Below, piece after piece: positions 11,811 through 23,171 of a stretch of DNA of 64,000 nucleotides. Below the pieces are notes generated by a model. It searched no databases. It saw only the letters and a list, made by a program, of their open reading frames with translations, and was not told the DNA's origin. A program made the position numbers and the translations under genes. Location of the stretch: the NCBI GenBank assembly GCA_002917075.1, contig NTMA01000005.1:434001-498000 (forward strand), in the 5' to 3' direction. Numbering within the stretch: the first letter of the stretch is position 1; each line of letters opens with the position of its first letter. Origin of the DNA: Hawksworthiomyces lignivorus (Eukaryota; Ascomycota; Sordariomycetes; Ophiostomatales; Ophiostomataceae).

Positions 11811-12981
11811 GATAGTCAAGGTTTAGAGTAAGCTATTCTACCGCTTCTTAAACAAATTCTAACATTTACTGGTACGTGGAAAGATATGTAAAGACGACGA
11901 AGCCGGATAAACCTCGGAGACGGATGGAAGCGTGTCACCCCGCTTCCCAGACTCTGGCTCATCGGGATCTCAGTGATGGCGGGAACCGGGATTGCTGTCT
12001 CCGGCCGCCTGTCTAAAAAGACCCTGCTCTCTCTAGAATCTAATCTGTTTTCAGGAAGTAATGTCTTTAATATTAACAACATTGTTTCTTGAAAGAGAAT
12101 AAATATGTACTCCAAATCAAGATTCAAAAAGTTATCGTAGGAGTTCGCCCCTTTTATTCAAGCCAAAGTCTGTATTTTCGTTTGCTGCGCGTCCTCTCTC
12201 CTTTGAGCAATAAAAGACAACACTATATTGACCATTTGTGAATGATATTGATGGGTTTTCATTTCTCTCTTTCTCTTTCTCCGTAAGATTTTCTCCTCTT
12301 GCTCCATCTTCATGGATTCGACACTTTGAATTTTAAACTTTATTTGAGCCGTTTTTGGTTTGAAATTGGTTTGTTTATTTGAGAAGATACAACCTCACAA
12401 TACGACAGACAGGTGCGTTGACCATAAAAATTTGTTGATGCCACATCAGGCTTAATATTAGGGGCTAGGCCTGGCGATGAATTCGTCAACCTCGTCTAGG
12501 CTACTTAGTCAAGGAAGTTCTCTACACGAAGAAAATTAGTCCATTGTGAGTGTTGGAATGAAATTGGAGTTCACACTGCTGGCTAAGAACTGGTTGGACA
12601 GCAATGGTGCCGCCACTGGTGATCGTTCGGCCATGCTATGTTCCGCAGTACACTCAAATCTGTATTTTTAAATATAAAAGCTTAAATCAAACCCAGACTC
12701 CAAGTTTAGAATAAAAATTGTTACTTCTGCTTGTTCTCAGAGTTTATTGTATTTGCTTTTTTCTTTGTCAAGCTCCAGTTTGGTAGAACTACTCTGCAAC
12801 TTACACGAATCAATATCACGCGCCAAGGGTCACAACCCAGCAACACCAACTTACGACAGCGGATGGCTCTATGATTCGAAGAATATCTCTTCCATTTTTA
12901 TTTATTTATTTTTTCATATTAACATTAAAAAAAATTGAAGATGAAGTATTGAAGAAAAAAAAAAACGAAAAAAAAAATATG
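11811..12981. other. Intergenic, AT-rich, transporter promoter side
   Basis: This AT-rich stretch upstream of the transporter also holds the downstream flank of the tRNA gene. I saw no coding bias and no repeat other than short A/T runs. Confidence 0.55.
12954..12977 (-). terminator. RNA polymerase III terminator of the tRNA gene
   Basis: On the minus strand, four bases after the tRNA 3' end come a run of 10 T, CG, then 12 more T. A run of more than four T on the coding strand is the known stop signal for RNA polymerase III. Confidence 0.85.
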
Positions 12982-13066
12982 TGCGACTTCCGTGAATCGA
13001 ACACGGGCCTTCACTTATGTGAATCCTTATGGAAGAGTGAAATCCTAACCATTAGACCAAAGCCGC
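12982..13066 (-). tRNA. tRNA-Gly (anticodon UCC) with a 13-nt intron
   Basis: The 85-nt minus-strand segment folds as a cloverleaf. The acceptor stem is GCGGCTT/AAGTCGC (one G-U) with discriminator A. The D arm contains GTCTAATGGTTAGGAT, the anticodon stem is TCACT/AGTGA (five pairs), and the T arm is CCGTG-TTCGATT-CACGG. With this register, U33 is followed by anticodon TCC and A37, then a 13-nt insertion (TAAGGATTCACAT) at the canonical tRNA intron site before position 38. A and B boxes are intact (TGGTCTAATGG; GTGTTCGATTC). A register one base off would give CTT (Lys) with C37, which lacks the usual purine and gives a poorer stem. Confidence 0.88.
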
Positions 13067-13458
13067 TGCTATTTGTCATCATTGCTTTTGTTTCGAATCA
13101 TTTGCGATTATATGGGCTCGCTCTTAGCACATAGCCGACGCGCTCACGAAAACTCTCTTAGAGTGCTATGTCGCGATAAGGCTTCCAAGGCGTTATCACA
13201 TGGCGTCCCTAGTTGCATATCTCATTCCCCCCTCCCCCTTTGGCGATCTTTTCTATTTGATTTGCTGGTTGTTGTTCTAAGTTTTGCGTCTGCACGACTT
13301 GGGACCTAAACAAACGGCGCAATAAGAAAACAGGCGACCGAAGAAACCAGGAACTCATTCTGTTTGCGTTTTCCAACTCTTCATCTCGCGCATCTGTCGC
13401 CATAATCGCCGTCTACTGTACGCGCTTCTCTGCCTTAACGCGTCTCTCATACTGTGAA
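13067..13458. other. Shared upstream region of tRNA-Gly and APQ12
   Basis: This 392-nt divergent spacer lies between the tRNA (minus) and APQ12 (plus). It turns pyrimidine-rich and then CA-rich toward 13459, as usual near fungal start sites. Nothing else is seen. Confidence 0.5.
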
Positions 13459-14206
13459 ATGGACAGTGCGACACTGAACTATCTCCAGGGTATGTGACCG
13501 CAAAATCCCTTTTTTTTAAGAGCCATCTTCATTTTTTCTTTTCTTTTTCCTCTCTGTTTCACTACGTCTTCACCGCAACACTTTGCTGTGCTCTATCTAA
13601 TCTGCATACCAAAACCGCTTAGGCTACCTCCCCGACCCCTTCGTGGACCTCCTCCACGAGTACGTCTTGGGCGCCGACGCGCCTCTTCCTCTGTGGACCG
13701 CCGCCGTGGCGGACCAGGCGACCCGCGCCGCCGACGCCGTGCGCCCCTACGCTGCTCCGTACGCCGCGTCCGCGTCGACGTGGCTGGGTCGCGCGGGCGA
13801 CGGGATGCTGCAGGCGGTGCGCCCCGCGCTGGACCGCGTGGCGCTGGCGGCGTACAACGCGCCGGACATGGTGGTGCTGCTGCTGGTGGTGGTGCTGATC
13901 GTGCTACTGGTGCAGGTGCTGGCGCTGCTGCGGCGGCTGCTGGCGTGGTGGACGCGCGTCGTGTTCCGGCTGCTGTTCTGGGCAGGCGTCGGCCTGGCCC
14001 TCTCGCTGGCCTGGCAGCGCGGCCTCGAGCAGTCGGCGCAGGATGCCGCCGCCGTCGCCGGCCGCCTGCTCGGCTACGCCGCCTTTGTGCGCGACATCTG
14101 GCTCGCTGAGTACCGCAAGTACCAGCAGCAGCAAGCCCAGGCCCAGGCTGCCCACCACCAGCAGCAATACAGCAGCAGCGCTGGCGGCGGCTGGTCGCGC
14201 AGATGA
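13459..14206 (+). CDS. APQ12: Apq12-family nuclear envelope/ER membrane protein, two exons
   Basis: Exon 1 (13459-13489) encodes MDSATLNYLQ and part of a Gly codon. After a 133-nt intron, exon 2 (13623-14206) continues GYLPDPFVDLLHEYVL. The product is about 204 residues. Two closely spaced membrane segments (VVLLLVVVLIVLLVQVLALL and FRLLFWAGVGLALSLAWQRG) flank the conserved RRLLAWWTRVVFR linker, the signature of the Apq12 family. In yeast Apq12 is an ER/nuclear envelope protein needed for membrane lipid balance and nuclear pore assembly. The C-terminal tail is Gln/Ala-rich. The very short first exon was chosen because MDSATLNY matches family starts. Base composition is very GC-rich (GC3 near saturation). 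Confidence 0.85.
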
Positions 14207-15028
14207 GCCTGCCGGCGCCGCCGCCCGCCCGAGCGACCGGGATGGAGAGGCGCCCGCTCAGGGACGAGAGGCCGGGGACCCAGTTCCTCCCCCCCCCCTC
14301 GCCTCCTTCTTCCCTCTTCCCCCCTGCGTCGACTTTGGGGGCCTTCTCTCTCGCGGTTTAGCCTCACCGCCTGCCCGCCAGCTGCTCACCGCCTGGCCCA
14401 CTGGGTGGTCTGCAAGAAACAAACGACAATGGAAAAATGCCTCTGGGCAGAATCGTACGAGACGCTGGGGAATGCGGGCGCCACAGCTGCAAAACACACG
14501 CCATGGACCATAGACCGCCTTTTTCGGGACCGCGGGCACGGCCCGAGCCCCGGATCCTTTTGCGAAGCGACACGTTTGATCTCTTTGTTCAGCTTTCTAT
14601 CGAATACCTAATAAGGCGCGCAAATCCTATAACGCCAACGCTATGCAATGTTTCTCCGCCCCTCTCTGTTCGCCTCTACCTAACCGATCCGACCCTAGCA
14701 TTTAAGGGAGCAGCTCCTCTCTCCGACATGCAGCCAATCCCGGGATTCGTTCCGTTTTGCTCAGTTGTCCTGCGTTCCAAGTCTGCTTCCTAGTTTTGTG
14801 ATACCCTCCTTGAAACCAAAAAGACAAAAAAAAAAAAAGAGAGAGAGAAGAATCCAGACAATGAAGATCGTCATGAGACCGTTCTGCGCAATGTATATAG
14901 ATATCGAATTCCAAACCCCAATAATGCAATACCTTTTTTTTGCTGTGTAAATACCGATTTGCTCCTCGTGACCAGCGGTGCTCTTTCGCAACCAGGGAGC
15001 GCGAGCCCGGTTCTGCTTTTGTTTTGTT
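14207..15028. other. Convergent 3' region of APQ12 and GPN3
   Basis: The two genes end toward each other here, so this is 3' untranslated and terminator sequence for both. It contains a C-run at 14287-14298 and an A12 run followed by (GA)n at 14826-14848. ORFs of 93-156 codons on both strands occur in the GC-rich left half and show no signature. Confidence 0.55.
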
Positions 15029-16025
15029 CTACATGTCCGGCTCGTCGTACTCCTCGTCCTTGAGCTCCTTGGGCTCCTGGGCCTCGTTGAACTGGATGCA
15101 GTCGTCGATGTAGCTGAGGATGGCGCCGACGCTGTCCTCGCTGGACGCGTCTAGCTTGAGGTAGGAGACCATGCTGAAGCTCTCGATGAGGTTGGCGACG
15201 GCTAGGTTGAGGCGGCGGAAGCTGACGCCGCGCATGAGCTGGCCCCGGTCCTGGGGGTCGACGGCGCCGGCCTCGGCGGCCTGGGCAGCCTCGGCGTCGA
15301 CGCCCGTGGCGGCGGCGACGGGGTCGTCCTCGAGCAGGGCGACGTCCGGGGTGAGGAAGCGCTTGAGGTCCTTCTTGCGGACCTGGCCCTGGACGAGGTC
15401 CATCTTGCTGAGGATGTTGAGGTGGGGCACCTCGAGCAGGATCATGGCGCTCATGGCGCTGAGGGTGCCGGCGAAGAACTTGGCGCGGTCGACGACGAAG
15501 GTGGCCTCGAGCAGGTAGGCGGCGCACAGGCGGATGTCGAGGGCACCTGCGCGCGTCAGGAACCGCACTAGCGCGGGCAGCACGGGCACGTGCGTGTACA
15601 GCTCGATCTGGCCCGGCATGTCGAAGACGATGAGGTAGTCCTCGGTCAGCGGCTCCAGCGCCTCGGACAAGAAGTCGAGGTTCTCCATGAGGAACTCGAA
15701 GCAGTAGATCAGACCGCCGTTGGGGCCCAGGCCCATCTCCTCCATGACGTCGTCGAGCGAGATTAGGTCGCGGATGTCGAGGTCAGGTGTGTGCTCAAAG
15801 GTCTCGGCGGCGGGGTCCAGGTTGACGTAGAAGGCGGAGCGGCGGTTGAGCTGCAGATGCGTGATGAGGGCGGCACAGAAGGTGGACTGAGGCTCTTGTT
15901 AGCTCGGAAGACATTGTGCGGGCGAGAATGTTTGGGGTGCAGCAGATAGCCCGGGAGGGATCAGAATCGCTACGCACCTTTCCAGCGCCGGCCGGGCCCA
16001 TGACCATGACGCCGAACTTGCTCAT
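15029..16025 (-). CDS. GPN3: GPN-loop GTPase 3
   Basis: Exon 1 (16025-15978) encodes MSKFGVMVMGPAGAGK and exon 2 (15886-15029) begins STFCAALITHLQLN, so the intron sits inside the P-loop GPAGAGKST. The product is about 301 residues, normal for the family. The defining Gly-Pro-Asn motif is at residues 70-72 (MGLGPNGG), followed by IYCFEFLMENLDFL. Switch-type VFDMPGQIELYTH and LNILSKMDLV (base-recognition region) are present. GPN-loop GTPases act as dimers. In yeast, Npa3/Gpn2/Gpn3 are required for assembly and nuclear import of RNA polymerase II. An insertion rich in Ala/Asp (about residues 218-240) and an acidic C-terminus are typical variable parts. Confidence 0.95.
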
Positions 16026-19000
16026 GGCTGCTGGTTTTAAACGTTTCCAGGCGAGCCTTAATCTTTTTATTTAAATTATGATTTTGTAAGATACCGCAAA
16101 TCTACTCTCCGTGTGTGAAGCTAGAGAGATCTATAGGGCATATGTCGACAAAAGAATTTGCTCCAGCAGAGCCGCGATGAAGTCAGAAGCTATCTCTTTG
16201 TCATCTTTTTTTTTTTTTTTTTTTTCTTTTCTTTGAATGCTATTTTTTTGTAGCATAGTAATCCGTAGAGTTTAAGCTTCTAGCGAGCAAAAAAGAACAC
16301 CCCGCAGTGGGGCACGGCAGCCCATCACCTCTATCCACTAAGAAAGCACAGGCCATCGGCTCTTAAAGAGCAACGCGCAATTCAATAACGTTTTTTTCTC
16401 TCTACCACAGTGGACATTCGCGTTTTAGGTACCTGAAAGAGTACATACTCCGTACTCCGTACGACTATATATACAAGACCGTTGACTCCATTACTCGCTG
16501 GGCTTTTCTCCGCGTATTACTTGTTGTATTCCGTACGGCTCATGCGAATTGCTTAGCTCGCATGTTTTGCATCTTATCGGGCTCTCTTAATGCTTGAGCC
16601 GTGTTCTGTCGGAACGGCTCCAGACGTAACTATCCATGATCGGCGTTCGCACCAGCAATTGGCGAATGCTGGGTGTCATTTGTTTTGGAAAGAGAAATAA
16701 AACAGATCTATGGTCCCCAAGATGACCTCTTGTTAATGCGGACCATACAAACTGGAGATTCAATGCAAAAAGTACTGGTATTGATGCGTATATGCAGACG
16801 TTAGCCTGTGTAGTACGGAGTATGGCACGGAAGAAAAGGACAAAAGAACTGTCTGGGATATGAAAGTGATCAAGACGAAGACGATACGTGCTGGGGTGCT
16901 TTCTTTTCTTTTTCCCTTCTTTTTCTTTTCTTTTTCCTTGTCGTTACTGATTGATCTTTTTTTTTTCGTCCGTTTTTTTAAAACCAAAAAAGAATGAAAA
17001 GGGAATAAGGGGAGAAGGGAAAAGAGCAACGTCTTTCCCGCCGCTGCAAAATTTCGCATCTTAATCTTAATCTGAGCTCACGGCAATGCTTCGAGACGCC
17101 AACTTGCAGGGACCCCTGGTCGCCCAACCGCTGTGTTCTCTAATTTGCGTGACTGAACCACCTACGGTGAGCACCGGGCCACCGATAACTGTTACCCCTT
17201 CTGGCCTGGCCGCGTTGCACCGAGTCTGGGTCTCAGGGACAATTGTCACCTCGGATGGTTGAAAGGTTCGAATATGTATACTGCGCAGTGTGCAATGCGT
17301 ATGTTGTACTGCTAGCCACGGAGCACAACCCATGAAAGAACAAAAAAATAAATACGAATAACCAGAGTGTCCTTCTTGTGTTCTTTCCAGGATCCGATCC
17401 GTGCCTGCAGGCCGCGACCCTCGTCATTGGTAGCGAAGTAATTAATATCTTGTCTTCATTGCGATGGCGTCGAAGGCAGACAACAAGAAAAACACGAACC
17501 AGCCAAAAACCCGTCGCGTCTCTTACTCGTTCACTATCGCTCACACATAAAATTACTATATTATTATTTACTCCATGATATCTTTACTGTATATGACCTC
17601 GTACTGGATATTACTCATAGGGCAGTTTGCAGTCTAGAACTGTTGCTGTTGCTTGTTGCTTGTCTGCACAATACTTGGGGCGTTTTGTTGTATCGCAGCT
17701 GTTGTACCCAGGTACGCACTGGTGTTCTGCTCGCCTTTGTTGTAGTCTGGATTCAATTTTATTATTTATTTTCTGTTTTCTGAGCTCCCTCAAAAGGCCG
17801 GAAACGGTCAGCAGTTGAACTAGGAATACAGACATTCGCTATGTGATATTAATTTACCCAAAATGTTTACAATACGGAGCATGTAGTTAGTCGTGTCTCA
17901 GTATGTAAGACTCGGTCTACGACATGCTACTACTCTGTGTGCGTTCTGGACGGCTGTTATAGCAGTTGTTTAGTTGCTTACATTGAAAACGCGCTCTCCT
18001 TGTCAAGTCACACACCCAAGTGAGCCAGACAAAGGGCCATCCCGAAGGAAGACACCTAAACTACGCGTTTCATTGGTTGATTGAGTGGGACCTCCTTGTA
18101 TCTTTTTTCTGCCCCTAAAGCAGGTGCGTAGGATAAGCCGCTTGAAAAGGAGGTACGTCGTAGGAAGAGCTGAGCAGACAGCGGGCGAAAAAAAAGTACT
18201 TGAGATGTGCCAAACAGAAATAGAAAAAAGAAGGTTGACAATTGTGACAGAAGGAAAGAAAGACGCTGCATGATACCCATGCATGTACATAAACGGAGCA
18301 ACTACCTGGGATTGTGGGTCGAAGGAAAGAAAGTACGACTATGGAGTAGTTATGGAGTACAAACATGAACAAAAGAAACAGTGCTCTCAGCTCCTTCCCC
18401 TTCGTTCCTCCAGTCTCTTATGTACACAATTACTTTGTCCTGTCCACCTGGCCCCTTCTTTTTTAGGCCTGCACAGTCATTGATTTTCACGTGTGCCCCA
18501 CGGAGTCGGTAGTTTTTGGGGAGCGATCGACCTTGACCCCTTAAAAAGGAGACGGAGGAAAAACACGCAGCTTTTCCAGCAGGCCGCCCCCCCCCCATTG
18601 GGAAAAAGAAAAGAAAGAAAAGTACGAAAAAAATAAAATACAACAAAATAGGAGACGAAAGCAACAATAAGGGAAAAAAGATACCTCCAGAAAGCCACGA
18701 GCGAGAGAAAGAGGGGGGATCAAACATTCTTCTGCTCTTAGGAACCTCCCTGTGCCTTTCTCTTCTGTCTGACGACTGACAGAACACTGACGCTTGCGAA
18801 ACGACTCTTCCTCATTGGCCTTCGCAACATCTCCTGAATGCGATCCACACGAAAGTATCACGACCTCCAGCGTACTTGATGAACAGAAACAACACTTTGG
18901 ATTCGACGATAACAGAATAATAGACGCAAGTCGTCTTTGAATAAGCACGACGACCTTGCCTTTTCGTTTTCCAACTGCTGCTCTTGCATTTTGCTGTCTT

Positions 19001-19716
19001 TTCATGCGACTCTTAGCCACGCGACAACGCTCTGCATCTTCGCTATTTCTGCTGCATCCGCTCCAATTTATCCGTCGATCACTGCAGCTGCAGACCCTGC
19101 GGTTAATTTCAGGCCTTTCTCTCTTCTCCTCTGTCTCTCTTTCTACTTCTGCATAACAAAGTAGTAAAAGGAGAGAGAACGAACGCGCGGGATCGTATCT
19201 CTAGGAACGGCGCGGAGTGCATTGGTCGTACCCGTGCTGGTGCTGCTGCAGCTGCTACGGCTGCTTCATCCCACGCAAAATCACAGCCGCTAATCACGAC
19301 TCGAACCCTGCTCACGGCCACAATCTCTAGCTGGACTCGCTTCCGTCCCGCTGCGCCGCAAGACCGGCGCCTGCTTTTTTCCCTAGCTCAACGAACTATC
19401 ACGAACACAAAGATTCGACTATTTCAGAACCGACAGCTTAGGGTCAGACGAGAGAGGTGGAAAGGCGGCCACGATCGGTGTGAGAAAAGGAGGCAGATGC
19501 GCCTCTGAGAGTGCATAGACAGCACAGAGGCTGAAGAAAGAAAGGGCCATAAGAGCCGAGAGACAAAATCAGAGGCTGCTTCCTCCTGCGTCTCATTTTT
19601 CTCCTCGTCATCTCTTTTGTCCTCTTACACTTCTCCCCACATCGCATTATTGGTCCTTTCTAGGACACTCCCGCCCTGCTCGTCTTTATCCACGACTCTG
19701 CACTTTTACCGGCACC
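16026..19716. other. Intergenic, 3.7 kb divergent spacer between GPN3 and the next gene
   Basis: This contains both promoters. Seen here: T21 at 16206-16226; overlapping copies of TACTCCGTA at 16446-16461 and an inverse copy TACGGAGTA at 16814-16822; pyrimidine-rich sequence over the last 700 nt before 19717, likely the 5' leader of the following gene. ORFs up to 159 codons lie in low-complexity sequence and were not accepted as genes. Confidence 0.5.
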
Positions 19717-22700
19717 ATGGCTACAATGGAGGCCCGCGTGGGCTCTTTCCCGCAGCCATATCCATCTCTGCCCGCTTCGCCTACTTTGACGAACCCAGAC
19801 ATGATTTTACCCGAATATGACCTTGCAGCATCACCCGGGCTCGACGAGGACCACCAGGCGCGCTCACAGTCGCCGCTCATGATGTGGAAAAACGCACATG
19901 CCGCCAACTCCGGCGCCGACCTGCAGCAGCTCTTCTCGGGCGTGCAGGACCACCACGCCTTTCCTGCTGGGCCAATCACGCCCACAACACCTATCATCTA
20001 TGGAAATGGAACCATGCTCTCTGACATTGGTGAGGTCACCGAGGTCGAGAGCACACCAGGCAGGCCGTCGCCGAGCTCAGTCCGTCGCCGGGGTCCCGGT
20101 GGCCCATTCGGCTCTCCTTCCAGGCGCTCAGACTCGCGCTCGCCCTCTCCGACCCCCCTGTCTCACAATCTTCGGCAACCGTTCCAGCACAACATCCACC
20201 ATGTGCACACCAGCAGAGAGAACCTCATTGACCCCGCTCGCCAGTCATCCCCTACGATGGGCATGGAGGACACGAACTCCGGCAGTGGTGGTGGTGGCGG
20301 AGGCGTCGGCGGCGTCAAGCAGCGTGCTCGGTTACAGCAGCAGGCCGCACAAGATCGTGCGCGGCGCGATTCCATAGACAGCAACAGCACCATTACTACC
20401 CAGGACCAGGCCGGCCTGTTTGCTGACTTTGACGACACCGTCAGCGTTGGGGATAGCGTTTTCCAGGGCGATGACGAAGAGAGCGTGGCTGAATCCTATG
20501 TGGACGAGGGATACGTCGCTCGGGAAGTCCCCATCACCAGCACTGCTGCAGCATCATCGTCGACCCTCTTAGCCGTCCCTGATTTTGGCGGCGGCTCAAC
20601 CAGCGGCGGTAACACAAGCGATGAGGGCGAGCAGCGACGTCTCTCTGCTGCCAGCCTCAGTCTCCGCGCCGAACAAATCCTCGCAAACGCAAAAAGGCGG
20701 CTCACGGTATGTAATGAGCGGCGCCGAACGTACAATTTTTCTGTTTTTGTTTGCTAACGTGAACTAACCGCGTGATTTTCTAGACCATGGAAGGCAACCT
20801 CAACCGTGCTCGCAATTCTTTGTTTGTCGGATCTCCAACTGTTAGTTCTTTGCCATCAGATGGCTCGACCCCGTCTCCCAAAACACCAATACGTCCCGTT
20901 ACTGCCAGCAGCCGCTATCACGACCCTACGCCCAAATCACCCATGCATTCTCGCATGACCAGCGACGGCTCCAGCCCCTCAGACGGCATCCCAACATCAA
21001 ACCCGTTCCCGCAGCGCTCAGCCAGCGCGCTGGGCGCTGCTGGTGGATATCGCCAGCCCCAGCCTCTCAATTCCAGAACCACCGAGCAGCTGCGGGATAG
21101 CCTGAGCGGTGGCTTCCAGCGGGCTGGCTATGGCAAGCCGATTGATGTCGTGCTCGAACCGTTAAACGAAGACGAGGTCCCGAGCGAATCTGTGATAATA
21201 GCCCCGAACACCCGCAACGATCCACAGCTTGACGCGTTCTTGAGTCCAACGTCTAGCACATTCGGCGACAAGGGATTGACGCGGTCTGCGTCCGTGGCCC
21301 AAATGCGCGACCTCAAGGATCAGATGAAGGACCTCAAGGGAAAGATATCCACTCTCCGTGAACAGGCACGTGCCGACAACCTCAAGCGCAGAAGCTTGCA
21401 GAGCTTGCGCACGCCAAGCCCTTTCACACATTCCCAGGTCGGTCAGTGGTATGCGGAGCCGCAAGCATTCCCGACGCGTCAGACAGCTGGCAAGGATAGC
21501 ACGCCCCGAAACCCTTGGAATGGTGAACTATCAAGCGTCGATGGTGACCAGGCACACGGCGCTGGTGTCGACAGCGCGGTAGAAAGAGGCTTCGTCACCC
21601 CTCCCCCAGTGCACGCTGTCATGGCCGACAGCGCTCACCTCTCTGGAAGCACCGGCAGCCGCTCAAGTGCCCGCAGCGCGAAGCTGGTGGTCGCCTCGTC
21701 CGCACAGAACAGAGACCAAGTGGACAACGAGTCCGTCTACAGCGCATACGACAGCAGCAGCAAGATTGCCATGGCGAAGCATGATCCTTTTGGGCCTGCC
21801 GACCAGGACGCTGAGTCGCTCGCCTCGGCCGATGAGCGGCCGGTCTCCGCGAGAGATTCATTCCCTGACGACGAAGATGACATGGACGATATGCACACGG
21901 AGAATGGAGATGTTTCGGACGAAGACCAATCGAACCCTGCTACTGGCGTTTTTATTGGCTCGGTCGTCGTCGACGAAGCAGACGTAATGGAGGAGGAAGA
22001 AATTGGCGTCGTACCACCCGATGCCCAGTCTGAGGCTGGTGACATGGGTGGATATGAAAGCGAAAGTGGCGAGTCGCTCTACCACGACACGGTGCAGCAC
22101 CAGATCTCACACGAAGACCGCGAGGACGCCTTTGACTATGAACATTTCATCCTGCACAGCGCCTTGGGCACAATCAGTCAACAGCGTCTGGCGGGCCATG
22201 CGCGAAGCGACAGCTTCAGCTCGGAAGGCTCTGTCGAGACAACCAGAGGACCGGTAACGAATTCTCAGACCAAAGACGGCGAGGCTAGTCCTGGGGGCCC
22301 AAGCCGACGGGCTAGCATGAACTCTATCTCTACTGTCGCTTCGACCGACTCGTTTGCTACTGCCACGGAGGGACGGACAAGCCGCACGAACCGGTTCAGC
22401 TCAGACTCGGAGAAGGCTTCCCGGCCGACAACGAGGAGTCGACCGGATAGCGTGCTCGTGGAAGAGGCAGAAGAAATGCCAAACTTTTCCTCAGGCGCGT
22501 TTTCTGCGCTGAACGGCAAACGAAACAGCGCCGAGGAGCCCCGACAGACGCAGCAGCCACCGATGGCCCGACGGCCAGCAAGCAGCGCAGCCTTGCCAGG
22601 ACATCGGCCGTCCGTCTCCTCTTTTGAGTCGACCGGAACGACGCGCAGCTTCCCCCTCGTGAACCGCAACCGAATTGGCAGCATCGGCGGCGTTACCGCC

Positions 22701-23171
22701 GTTGCGTCCGGTTCCAAGAGCGGCAGCGCCCCGGGCAGCACGCTGGGGGCGAGCCGAAATTCTTCCGACAACGAGGAGCTCCGCAGCATATCCGAGACGC
22801 TCATGAACGAGACGAACAGCGTCTTTGAGCAGGAGCAGCCTGCTGCTGCTGCCGAAGGTGGCTCGCAGACGAACCCGCTACGGCACCGGAGAAGCCTCGA
22901 CAGCCAGCAGAGTCTGTCCAATCTCAGCTACCCGCACGATCGCCCTGGCAGCAGCGCTAGCACAGGCACTGCAGGCATGTCTGCATCTCATGCGCAAGCA
23001 TTGCAGATGCTATCCAAGGAAGACCAATACCTAGTGGAGCGGCTGGTGAGCAACCTAGGCCGCTGCGTGCTCGGACTTTCCGAAGCGGGCCGAGCCAGTA
23101 CCGAGAGTCGCATGTTTCGACGACGCATCGATGCTGCCCGACGCATCCTGGAGGGACTGGATCCCGCCTAA
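19717..23171 (+). CDS. Large Ser-rich disordered protein, conserved in filamentous fungi
   Basis: Exon 1 (19717-20706) and exon 2 (20784-23171) are joined across a 77-nt intron with GTATGT donor and branch ACTAAC, giving about 1125 residues. The protein is rich in Ser, Pro, Asp and Glu and mostly disordered. It has many SP/TP sites (likely CDK/MAPK targets), a Gly run near residue 193, a short coiled coil near residues 503-540 (MRDLKDQMKDLKGKISTLRE) and a folded-looking helical C-terminus (EDQYLVERLVSNLGRCVLGL). From memory, homologues appear in databases as 'pathway-specific nitrogen regulator', but no zinc cluster, bZIP or other DNA-binding motif is visible. That name is therefore not supported by the sequence itself. 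A Kozak-like CACC precedes the ATG. Confidence 0.82.

Noticed and set aside
13588..14109. 173-codon Arg/Pro/Gly-rich ORF
   Set aside because: Shifted frame of APQ12; the family motifs are in the other frame.
14871..15527. 218-codon minus-strand ORF rich in Arg and Pro
   Set aside because: Shifted frame of GPN3.
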